DNA from: Blattamonas nauphoetae
Lineage: Eukaryota > Preaxostyla > Oxymonadida
Direction: 5' to 3'
Length of the DNA: 64,000 nt
NCBI GenBank assembly: GCA_033064195.1
Contig: JARBJD010000059.1
Span: forward strand, 186,001-250,000
Within the stretch, counting starts at the first letter, position 1, and each line of letters starts with the position of its first letter. The translations under genes and the position numbers were made by a program. This document shows, piece by piece, positions 41,893 to 53,000 of this stretch. The notes under the pieces are model-generated. The model saw only the letters and a program-made list of their open reading frames with translations. It had not been told where the DNA came from and searched no databases.

Positions 41893-43890
41893 TAGGCTTG
41901 TCTGACCGGCACTGACCGGTCAGTTTTCATCGAAAAGTACTGACGGTCACTGACCGGAGAAATTTCGGAACCCACAATCGAGATTTACCATTATTCCGAA
42001 GTGAATTCAAGATGAACCGAGAATGAAGTCTTCTTCCTAATTTGTGACCGAAACCAGGAACGAGGTACTGAAATTACTCTATTCATGACAATTTCATCAC
42101 AATCAACAGGAAAGAACGCTCAGACACCTGAAGTTAGAGTGAGAAGAGAAAAAGAGTGATCAATGGGTTCGATCCGACTGACTTTTCACCTACAAGTGTT
42201 TTCGTGAAAAATACGAGTTGAAAACAGCTTTTCAATTGGTATGATGACTATTTTTGAAGTGAGAGAATCGGAAAGCGTGAAAAAACTACCTCATCTGTCC
42301 GGTCGGTCTGTCGGGAGTTAATACCGAAAGGGCGTGCTTGTTCTTGTTTTGGAACGGCCCAGATTGGATGATTGTGACAAAGAGGTTGGGAAAGAGGGAG
42401 AATCTTGATATTGTGACGGCGGATACATGTTTGGCGACTTGGGTGAGATGGTATCGAATTCAGATCTCATCATCCCTACAAACTTCGTGATTCTCGGTCA
42501 GGACATCAATTTTGATGTTAGTCTCTTCTTTCTGTGGAAGGGCGTTCAGGAATATCAACGGGGTGAGTTGGTTGAAAAGTCTGGGTGATTCTTTCTAGAA
42601 CAGTCCTCATTGAACCTGTAAAGTTTCGGGTTCTCGGTTGAATTGTCGAATCAGCTTTTGCTGTCATCGGCAGCTTCGATGGGAGCTTCTTCTTCCATTT
42701 CAGGACTCTGTTCCAGATTTTGGTTGTCATTGAATAATAAAAATCCTAGATTCGACTTAACGAGATAATTTGTCGATCTGATACCACTTGACATCGATTT
42801 GATGCCAGTTGCTTCAAGGAGGTCATCTTTTGTGCTAATGATTAATGCCCGTTCGGTTGGGAGTCCCTGCTTCTCGATTTTGACTTTGAAAACGTTTGTC
42901 ATGACTGGAAGTTTCATGAACATGAGTGAGCACTTCTCTGGATCCACATAACTTCTAAATAAAGTGAGAATCAGAGCAGTTACAGAATCCTGGTTTGTGA
43001 ATCTCTTCAAGTCATGTAAAGTGGATATGGTGGGATCGATTATGAGAAATGGAAGAGTAGAAGTGACGATGTGCCTGTTGACGGTTCCGACATTCAAATT
43101 TTGCTGTTGGGGGAGCCAGGTATGGCAGGTGATAGCTGTGAATGCGTTGGGGAGAACAGAAGCTTGGGGAGGAATGAGACAGGTTAGTTCTTGCTCAACA
43201 GAAGTCAAAAGGTACATAGATCGAGGGGATATGGCCCAGACAATGTGGAAATAGGCCGAAACGATTGATTCACTAAACCATGCTGGAGGATCACTGACGA
43301 CATCGAATGGATTGTGCGACTGGAACTCGTTGGAGATACAAGTATATCGCAGGGATAGTGCTGAAGTTGGATGTTCTTGTTGAGAAATAATGGAAGGAGG
43401 GAGAGAAGAGACTGTGTTTGGTTCATGTTCTGTGTCGAGTAAATAAGAGAAGAGCAGATGTTCATCGTCACAATTCACTTTCCAACTAGGCGTTTTTCCT
43501 TCAGTAACAGCAGAGACTGATGGTGAGAGCTGTCCAGTTGCGATGAGACACTCTTCCAGTTCTCCTTTCTGATTTGGGCTTCTTCTTGAACTTTGACCTC
43601 TTTTCGTTTCCTTTTGTGATCGACTTTTGCAACTGTGTTTCAAATTCAAGTCTTCGCTTAAGCCAACTTTCGCGAGACAGCCCAGATCAACCCTGTCATT
43701 TCTTTCTAAATGCAGAACCACTTGAGAGAAGGCAGCCAAACGATTTCATTCAGCAAATGTTGACGTTTATATCTTCTAGCGTGCCAGTCTCACGTTCTTA
43801 ACATGCGGCTTGATGGAGTAGTGAGATCTGACCCTTTGAAGAATTCGACACTGACACTGACCGGCACTTTTGGCCGGTCAGACAAGCCTA
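41893..43890. mobile_element. Inverted-repeat DNA transposon, 1998 bp, 8-bp target duplication
   Basis: The termini are perfect 18-bp inverted repeats TAGGCTTGTCTGACCGGC, followed on both sides by extra CTGACCGG-type subterminal motifs. It is flanked by CAGGAAAG at 41885-41892 and 43891-43898. An 8-bp duplication and a TAG start fit hAT; MULE is the alternative. The only sizeable frame inside is the one at 42651-43730, which does not look like a hAT transposase, so the element is probably non-autonomous and carries other sequence. Confidence 0.9.
42651..43730 (-). CDS. Unrecognised protein carried inside the transposon
   Basis: About 360 codons are open on the minus strand; a stop (TGA) lies just upstream and the first residues have no ATG, so the true start may come from an upstream exon or a later codon. 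The N-terminal 60 residues are basic. A middle part contains PAWFSESIVSAYFHIVW and LPFLIIDPTISTLHDL, whose spacing faintly recalls Ulp1/SENP cysteine proteases (W-x-x-D-x-x-I followed by a W/F-x-x-x-ID strand), but the catalytic His/Asp/Cys are not convincing. Some plant and protist DNA transposons carry Ulp1-like genes, which is why I mention it. Function unknown. Confidence 0.35.
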   Translation of the reverse strand, partial: FSQVVLHLERNDRVDLGCLAKVGLSEDLNLKHSCKSRSQKETKRGQSSRRSPNQKGELEECLIATGQLSPSVSAVTEGKTPSWKVNCDDEHLLFSYLLDTEHEPNTVSSLPPSIISQQEHPTSALSLRYTCISNEFQSHNPFDVVSDPPAWFSESIVSAYFHIVWAISPRSMYLLTSVEQELTCLIPPQASVLPNAFTAITCHTWLPQQQNLNVGTVNRHIVTSTLPFLIIDPTISTLHDLKRFTNQDSVTALILTLFRSYVDPEKCSLMFMKLPVMTNVFKVKIEKQGLPTERALIISTKDDLLEATGIKSMSSGIRSTNYLVKSNLGFLLFNDNQNLEQSPEMEEEAPIEAADDSKS

Positions 43891-44008
43891 CAGGAAAGGT
43901 GAGGAATCCATTGAAAAATTTAAAGGTACAATTTCTTTTGTCAGTTGTCTGATAGGTGAATCTGTCTCTTCCAACCTACTTAATGAACTATGGGTTGATC
44001 GTGAAAGA

Positions 44009-47000
44009 ATGTTATTCCTTCTCACTTGGGCATGGACACTCACTCAAACTCTTCATGACCTCCAAATTCCTGATCTTGGAGAAACGATCTTGTCACATTC
44101 CCGTGTGTCCAATCACGAAGAATCTCCACAAACCATCTTGCTCCAATATCCACGATACCAGTCAAGAACTGTGGAGATCTCTTCGGAAGTTATTGCTATC
44201 AATGGGACTGCCCACTCCCGTCCAACCATTTTGGAAAGCCAGCAAGTGAAAGGGACACTATTGCACATGACAAACTCAACAGCGTCGTTCGCGAACCTTG
44301 CATTCCAATCCCCGACTGCCCGAATTCTAACCGCAATCGATCACTCTGAATGCCTTGTGGCCAACTCGGTGATATCGGTGATTGAAGACGTATCGCCAAT
44401 TGAATGCAGTGATTCTCTCGTTCGCGTTGTGAACTCGGAATTCGACTTCACATCGACCCAGAATCGTTCCCCCTCCCTCTCGACCACTTCATCGTTGTCG
44501 AGTTCGGTGTTGTTCCACAGCTGTTCGTTCTCTGATGTTGTGGTGACATCGCCTGGTTCGTTGATCTCCTGCTCGTGCGTGCAGACATCTGAGACTGATC
44601 GGTGCGATTTTCGGAACATCAGCCACTGTTCCACTTTCTTGCAGTCGTCATTTTCGCCACCTTTCCACAATGTCTCAGTTCTGAACTCGCGCTTTTGGGA
44701 TTGCGAGAACGTGCTGTTCGGAGGAGTGGTGCGTGACACGGAAGACCGAACATCTCTCCTCGCGGCCAACACGACATTCACTCGCTCCCGCAGCACCTAC
44801 ACCAACATCACTGGAGAATCGTTTGGTCCAATTGACGAAACTGCCGCAGTCGTCACTGTTGACCACCGCTACCAACAATGCACGTTTACTCAATGCGTTT
44901 CGGCAGACCTTGGCGGTGGAATTAGATGCAATTCTGGCGCGAACCTTGCCGTTGATACTTGCACATTCATCAAATGCCGAACCGCAAAGAATGGAGGTGC
45001 CATATACGTGACTGCAAAGGAAGGACTTGGGGGAGCATCCATCACCAGGTGTTCCTTCGGTGAATCTCAAGCGAGATTTGGAGGAGGTCTTCGCATAGTT
45101 CAACCCAGTCATCTCGTCGTCCAGTTCTGCAATATTTCAGCATGTGAAGCCTTCAACCCAGATACTTTCGAGAGCGTGTTATGGGGAGGAGGAATTGCGT
45201 AGTCAGGAATGCCTGTCGGATCTGTCTTTTCGAACATCAGATTCGAAGGCTGTACAGCGACTCAATCTGGCTCAGCACTCGACAACAATCAAGGAACAGG
45301 CTCAATCACTTATTCCAACCTTCTCTTTGCTCACAATTTGTGTCCACAAGGAACTGTGATCTTCTCCACACTTGCTGGTACACCAGAAATTGGATTTTTC
45401 AGTTGCACTTTCTTCTCGAACGTGGCAACCCTCGAGAAAGTCACCATGGTCAATGGAACCGAACTCCTCAAGCGTTGTGGAAACGACATCCTTTTTCAAT
45501 ATAATGAGTACTGGCCGATCGTCCTGAAGAAGAGGGACACATTCGTGAACTGCTTCAGTAAATCAGACTCCCCTCGTATCATTCTCTTGTCAACGAAAAA
45601 TTGGATCGACTTCTCGTACGGTGAAGCAGGAAACGGCACACTCCTGGACATCCACCTCCCAACACCAGGCGTTGTTGTGAGCGCAGAAAAAGGAAAAGAT
45701 GAACCTGGATGTGGATCACCAGAATCAGAGACGAAATGTCTCTCGATTGGCTTCACTGGAGTGTTCAGACTGGCAGACGCAGATACTTCGGTTCTCGTTG
45801 AAGGAGGTCGATATGAAGAGACGATCTCGTTCAACGTGGGAAGCAAACCAGCATTCTTCTCGTCGAATGGTGATGTGAATCCCATTGTCAGCTTCACTCC
45901 TCAATCAGGCGAAGACAGATTTATGGAACTTGGTGTTGGAACACTGTCGCTGAGCTTATTCACGTTTGTTCCTTGCGCGACAGCCAGCATTGTGAAAGTT
46001 GTTGGAGCGGGAACACTGATGATCGAATTGTGTCAATTCCAGAACGAAGATGGACTGTCACCAATTGTAGAAACAAGCATCATCACAATGAGTGAAGGAA
46101 CAGCACTTCTGAAGAAGGTGGCGTTTGTGGGAATCTCGTTCAATCAGGGCTGGATTGTGAGATGTTCGGGAGATGTGACGAAACTGGAGATTCAGGAATC
46201 TCTGTTCACAGGATTGAGTGGAACAGCTGGTCCTCTGATCTCGTTCGAGAGATCCAGTGAAGGAGGAGAGTTCATCGTTCACAACTCAAAGCTTCATGGG
46301 AGTGATGTTTCGGACAGTATTGGAGGAATCACGACGAACAACGTGAAGTCTGTTTCGATCACTTCAACCACTTTTGCTCATCTCACAGATGGGACACAGC
46401 AAGCAGCCCTCTCAATACGCTCCTGCACAACTGCCCTCACACTCTCCGATCTCCTTTATGAGGATTGTTCTGGTTCCGAAGCCTCATCGCTCTTCGTCGC
46501 ATCTTCGGTCACGCTCACCAGCCCCATCCCTAATTCTTTGAGCACAACAGACGCCCCAATCTCGTCTGTCAACGGTGACACAACAACAGCCTTCCTTCTC
46601 CAGCCAAATCCAATCGTGATCAATCCCACCGACGGACTGGACACATTTTTCTGTTGGAAAGAATCGACAGGATGCGTCTCTCTCTCCAGTCTCACACACC
46701 ACCTCGGGAAGGGCATCAATGTCGCAATTGCTGCTGCTGCAGGCACCTTTTTGGAGTCTTCCGTGTCGCTTGATGACAGAACGCTTCTTGTCTCTGGAAA
46801 TGGAAAGATTTCAACCACTTTCCAACACTCTGGTGGGATCGACTCGCCTCTGTTTGTTCAGACATCTGGGTCACTCACCGTGAGCGGAGTTCATTTCTCA
46901 GTTTTACCCGCCCTGGAAACAACAACCCGCTCGGCGTCATTCTTTGTGATTACAGGTGGAAGCATCTCACTGACAAGTGTCTCGTTCTCGCCGATGTCTT

Positions 47001-50000
47001 TCTCAAGCTCGAACAGCCTCATCAGACTCACTGGAGCCTCATCCATCACTCTCTCCACAATCAACTTCTCTGGAATGGCCACGGAAGGTTCAGGTTCAGT
47101 CCTCCATTCGACGTCGACCGGAACAATCGCCCTCTCGTCTGTGTCTTTCTCGTCGTGCAACTGCGGAGCATCTCAGAAAGGAAGGAGTGTCTTCATCGAA
47201 AGATCTTTCGTCGCAGACTGTGTTTCGATGACATCTGTGCAGGTCTCATCTGCAGGCACAGTCGGTTCACACGACATCTTCCTGAAAGGCTCGAACGTCG
47301 CATCGACTGTCACCGAAAGCTGGGAATCGCTGATTGGAGCAGAGAACACTCTCACTCCTGTTGTGATGGGAAGAGTGGTTGGCGAAGAAGACAACTCTGT
47401 GGTGAAAAGTGGGCCTCTTGCGTATGTGCGATATCCTCACACAGACGGAAGCATGCATGTGGATGGACACTATTGGGATCATGAAAATTGTGGGAAGGAG
47501 AAGCTGCCGTGCAAGTCGTTTGGGAATGTTCACTCGAAACTGAACACGTCCAATCAGAAAGTTGTGTTCTTGTCTGCCTACACACTCACAGGAGAGATCA
47601 ACTCGCTCACACTTGGATCAGTTCTGACGACGAAGCAGACTCAAACAGTCTCGACCGATCCGACGACTCAGTTTGTTGTTCAGGCTGGTCCTCTCTCGTT
47701 CGAAGCTATCCACATTCTCCTTCCGACATCCATCACAAAGTCGCTCTTCGTTGTGAAGGCCAGTGTCCTCTCCATTGCATCGTCAGTCACAATTCAGAAT
47801 GCGCCGAGTGCATCGACGCATCAAGCGCCACTCTTCTCTCTCTCCTCTGGCTCACTGCAGATGACTGGAACACAACTGATCTTCCAACCGATCTTCGTCT
47901 CGACCAAGTCGCTCATCGAACAGACATCAGGCAATCTCGAACTCAACAGTGTCGCAATCGAAAACGTTTCAAAATCGACAGGCGATGGAAGTGTTCTCCA
48001 CTCCACCCTCTCATCGACATCAGATAAACTCTTGATTGAATCAACAGCCTTCAAATTGTGTTCCTGTTCGGCTGGAAATGGAGGAGCGCTTTTTGTGAGT
48101 CTGTCAGCATCGGCACTCTTCTCAATCGCTGGCACATCCTCATTCACATCATGCACAGCAAGTGGGAAAGGATCGAAGTTGTATCTCACTCGACCGAGCC
48201 TGATCTCGTTCCTCTCATCAACTGAAGGTACTGGCCCTCTGAATGTTGTGAAGCCAGCACTGACAACAAAGGCAGCGACTGATGGGATTCTGAACGAGTT
48301 TTATGGATTTGAATCGCCGAGCTCGGAAGGGTCACTGCTGTTCTACTGGTATCCCTTCAGCTCAGACGACACGACGATGCATGTTCACTCATCTGGGCAC
48401 GCTCACTCGCTTTGTGGGAAAGAAGCTCTTCCCTGCCAAACACTCCCCGACTCTCTGAGCAAGATTCAATCGGCCACCACATTGATGATCGACACCAGCA
48501 TCGAACTCTCTTCAAAGATTGTTTCGTTGGACAGAACGTGGACGCTCACCAAAACTGGATCAGCTGTTCTCACGCTTACTGAAGCTGGCCAACTTGAAAT
48601 GAGCAATTCTGGATCAGTGCTGACGTTTTCTTCTCTTTCACTGGAAGTTGGAACACTGACTGTTGACCGAACTACCGAACTGATCACAGTCTCAGCTGGC
48701 TCTCTCGTTGTGTCATCGTGCACGATCTTCGCGTCGACGCCGAGTCTGTCTGTGTCTTTTGTGTCGTTGTCGAATGGAGAAGTGTCCGTTCCTGATTCAA
48801 CGATGAACTTGCCGACATTGACGTCGAATCCTTTTCTCTCTGTTTCAGGAGGAACATTGAATGTGAATTCTTCCGCATCGTTCGTGAACTCAGGAACAGC
48901 CATTCACCAAGCATCACTTGTGTCAGTGAGTGGTGGGACGGTTGACTTAGATGGAGCAAAACTGACGACAACAAAGAAATTGACTCTGGCTTTATCACCG
49001 TTGATTGTTCAGACGAAAGGATCTCTGACGATCTCTTCCATGAAGTTTGAGAATATCAGCAGAACAACTGGTGATGGAAGTGTGATCTCCGCGACACTTG
49101 CCGCGAACGCTGACGAACTTTCGATTGTCTCGACGACGTTCACATCGTGTTCGTGTTCAGCAGGGAATGGAGGAGCTCTTGCAGTGATTTTGTCAACTTC
49201 AGCACTCTTCTCGATCACTGGCACATCCACATTCACTTCCTGCACAGCAAGTGGGAAAGGATCGAAACTGTGTCTCTCTCGACCAAGCCTTGTCTCGTTC
49301 CTCACACCAAATGAAGGAACTGGCCCTCTGGACTCGATCAAACCAACACTCTCCACAAAGGCGGCTGCTGATTTCATTCTGAACGAGTTTTATGGATCTG
49401 AATCGTCGAGCTCAGAAGGATCGCTTCTATTCTACTGGTATCCCTTCAGCACAGACGACGTGACGATGCATGTTCACTCAACTGGACACGCTCACTCGCT
49501 TTGCGGGACAGAAGCTCTTCCCTGCCAAACACTCCCCGACTCTCTGAGCAAGATCCAATCAGCATCAACTGTTATGATTGACACGAACATTGAACTCTCA
49601 TCGAAACTGACATCTCTGGCAAGTGAGTGGACGCTCAGTTCAAGTGGGTCGTTCATGGTGACCCTGTCGTCAGAGGGGCAGATCGAAGTGAAAGATGACC
49701 AATCTAATCTGACCATGTCGTCACTCTCGCTGGACGTCGGAACGCTCTCATCGGAGAGAAACACTGAACTCGTGTCTGTCTCAGCTGGATTTCTCGTTTT
49801 GTCGTCGTGCACTGTCTTCTCATCCACATCCAACCTGCCTGTATCGTTCGTCGCTCTCTCAGGCGGAGTTGTTTCGATGACTTCGACCACTTTGAACATC
49901 CCCACAATTCGATCGCAACCGGTTCTCTCTGTGACTGGAGGCAAATTGGAAGTGGATTCGTCGACATCGTTCGTGAATTCGGACACAGTCACTCATGAAG

Positions 50001-53000
50001 CTTCACTTGTGTCGATTGGAGGAGGAGAAGTCGTTCTGGATGGAGCATCATTGACAACTTCACATGCGATGACGTTTGCGTCTTCAGCTCTGATCGTTCA
50101 GACGAAAGGATCGCTGACGATGTCTTCCATGAAGATTGAGAACATCACTCGCCAGACTGGCGATGGAAGTGTTCTACACTCCACCCTCTCATCGACATCT
50201 GACAAAGTTCAGATTTCTGGACCATCCTCCTTCAAAGACTGCCATTCCACAGTCGGAAATGGAGGAGCTCTGTTCATTTCCTGCCCTCAATCGTTCCCGT
50301 CCTCATCGCTCGTCGTCGATGCCAGTTTCTCAGACTGTTCATGCGGTCCAGCAATGAAAGGCGAGTGGGTTTTTGTTGAAGGCCACACTTTCAAAGATCT
50401 CCTCAAGCCTGAAAGCTGGACGAAGACCATTGCTGGCCTCACTTGGGACTCTCCCAACAGTCTCTGGGGAACAGATACGAGCGAGGCAGAAAGCTCGATC
50501 TATCGCTCGATCTCGCTTCTCTACCACCTCGTCCCGTATCGACAACAGACAATCCATGTCGGAACAGGAGGGCGGAACGAGAATGGGTGTGGTTCTTCAA
50601 CGTGGAAGTGTCAGACACTCAACCAAGCGAGAGACCATCTCTCAGGCTCAGCACCATTCACTCTCTCCATCGACACAGAAGCGTCGCACTCGGATGGACC
50701 TGCCATCTCATCGGCGACAACCATCAAAGGCAATCCAGCAACATCCAAATTGCTGGTCGGTGCTACTGGCTCTCTCTCTGTCTCCGCTTCGACATTGTCT
50801 CTTTCGACGCTCGTTTTGGACGGATCCTCAGTCAGTCGTCAATCCTCGTTGTTGGCGCTCTCGCAGACTGGATCGATTGACATCAACCATTGCACATTCA
50901 CCGGATTCAAATCGACGGCTGACGGAGCGGTCTTCTCGTCAGCACTTGGAGCAGGCAATTCTGTCACAATCGCCAACACAGCATTCACGTCCTGCTCGTC
51001 AGATGGAAATGGAGGCGCTCTTGCGATCACTCTGAACGGCGGATCTCTCACACTCACAGATACCAATGTGACATTCTCGTCGTGTGCTGGATTAAATGGG
51101 AAGAACGTGTATTTGGCTGGACAAGACTTGGTCACGACCTTGGCCACAGGAGGACTCAATGGAATCAAGCCTTCAACTCCAGAAAATGGTATTTTTGGAC
51201 AGGACGAGAAGTTGAAATGGTTTGGAAATAACACCGGGTCAGACATAAGTTCGGGATCCCTGTTGTATTATTGGTATCCTCATCTTGACACTGCAACTTC
51301 AACGCATGTTCATTCGTCAGGAGTGGACCATCCACTCTGTGGAGTTCAGGCACTCCCGTGTTTGAAGTTGTCGCATGCTCTCACCAACACTAATTCAGCC
51401 GCCAAGTTCCTTCTCGATTCACAACACTCACTGAACGAAGATGTCACAATCACAAACACAGCAACGATCACATCGAACACTGCTGGCCTCGCTGTGGATG
51501 TTCAGAGCAATGGATGCTTCTCCATCACAGCCAACACTCTCTCCGTGAAATCTCTCACATTCACAACGACAGTTCTCTCTTTCGATCGCTCGCTCTTCAC
51601 GATCACAAACACCGGGTCTCTCGCTTTGTCAGGAAGCTCTTTCACTGGATTCTCAAGCACTGTTGCTGGTTCCGTTGTGTCTGGAACAGTCTCAACTTCA
51701 GTTCTGATTGAGCAATGCACATTGTCTCAGTGCAACTCAACTGAGATCGGTGGGATTTTCTCAGTAAGTCTTACTGGCTCTGGAACGATCTCAATTTCTG
51801 ACAACACGTTCGGCTCGTGCACAAGCAGCCAGAGCAAGGGCAATCTCGGATCCATCTCGTCTTCAGATCTCATCGCATTCCTGAAAACCAACCCTCTGTC
51901 ATCGATCAAACCTTCAATTCCCGAAAATGGCATTTTTGGAAATGAGGAGAAATCGAAATGGTTCGGAATGGACACAGCAACTGGGACAACTGGATCATTG
52001 TTGTATTATTGGTATCCTCATCTCGACACAGAAACCTCAACACACGTCCACTCAAACGGGGAGACTCACAAATTGTGTGGATTGACTGTTCTTCCTTGCT
52101 CTGCCCTCTCATCCGCTCTTCAGAAGACAACCGCAGAGAAGAGAACAATCATTGATTTCAACTTCCTCCTGAATGAGTCCATTTCAGCGGTGTTCGGTGC
52201 TCACACACTGACGTCAGCCTCGCCACTCAACACAGTGACAATCGGAACAGAAGCAGCCTTTGCCTTGACAGCCAACTCTCTCACACTCCAATCGATCTCC
52301 TTCACTCAGTCGACACAAGTTCAGGCACTCGCCCGTCCTCTGATCTCTGTCACGTCTGCACCCATCACAATCGATCACTGCACATTCTCGAAATTCAATT
52401 TGGCAGACTCAGCTCTGATTGCACACACGGGATCGATTCTGTCTCTCTCCGGAGGGACTTTCAAAGGAATCACACGACGCCAAGGCGAAGGTGCAGTTCT
52501 CGCCTCAACCTTCACCGACGGAATGGAGCTGCATGTGGATGGCGTCACCCTCGACACTCTCGCCTCAGAAACTGGTCTGGCGGACGGAATCCACATCTCC
52601 TTCCTCACACTCTCCAACCCAACACATTCGACCCCATTCTCTCTCAAAAACATGATCTTCACACAGTCTTCCGCGTCAAACGCTGACTCATCACACTACG
52701 TAACCATCGTCGGCAACAATTTCTCGACGTGGATCGTCACAGGGGATCCTCGCTTTGCTGGCTCGTACGAATCTCTCCCATCCGACAGCTGGATGTGGAG
52801 TGTGGATGAGGAGACTGAACTCAACGGATCAGTCGTGTTCTATCTGAAAGAAGGGACAGGACCTGTGGGAGTTTCAGACGCTGGTTATCTTATCTCCAAA
52901 TGTGGATTCTTCTCTGTCTGGTGTGGAAAGCTTGAATATGGACTTACAATTGCAGACGCGAAACACCAGGTCCAACTCAACATTCACGACACAGTGACAG

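Larger units (their letters stand above)
40913..43911 (-). pseudogene. ARM-like family copy C, cut near its start by a transposon
   Basis: The start is the ATG at 43911 (MDSSPF), then a 1998-bp insertion (41893-43890), then continuation from 41892 (FLNWSEEKLESESEKAVIF) to the TAG at 40913. Ignoring the insertion and one 8-bp duplication, the frame is 330 codons and closes exactly, with family motifs VATVKVHPTLDESLETKALN, GRTTDESLTNF, ADLIPHL, ICHLC and LLRMEGIEDVIEEKLRNDQ. No other damage is visible, so the insertion is young relative to the decay of copy A. Function unknown. Confidence 0.8.

Noticed and set aside
42160-42185. A T-loop-like GGTTCGATCC string suggesting a tRNA
   Set aside because: No matching acceptor, D or anticodon stems at the required spacing; it lies inside the 1998-bp transposon.
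45200-45202. Reassignment of TAG to glutamine as in Streblomastix
   Set aside because: The 5344-codon left-end frame, the 3373 codons after the TAG and several spliced genes contain no internal TAA or TAG, so a genome-wide code change does not fit.
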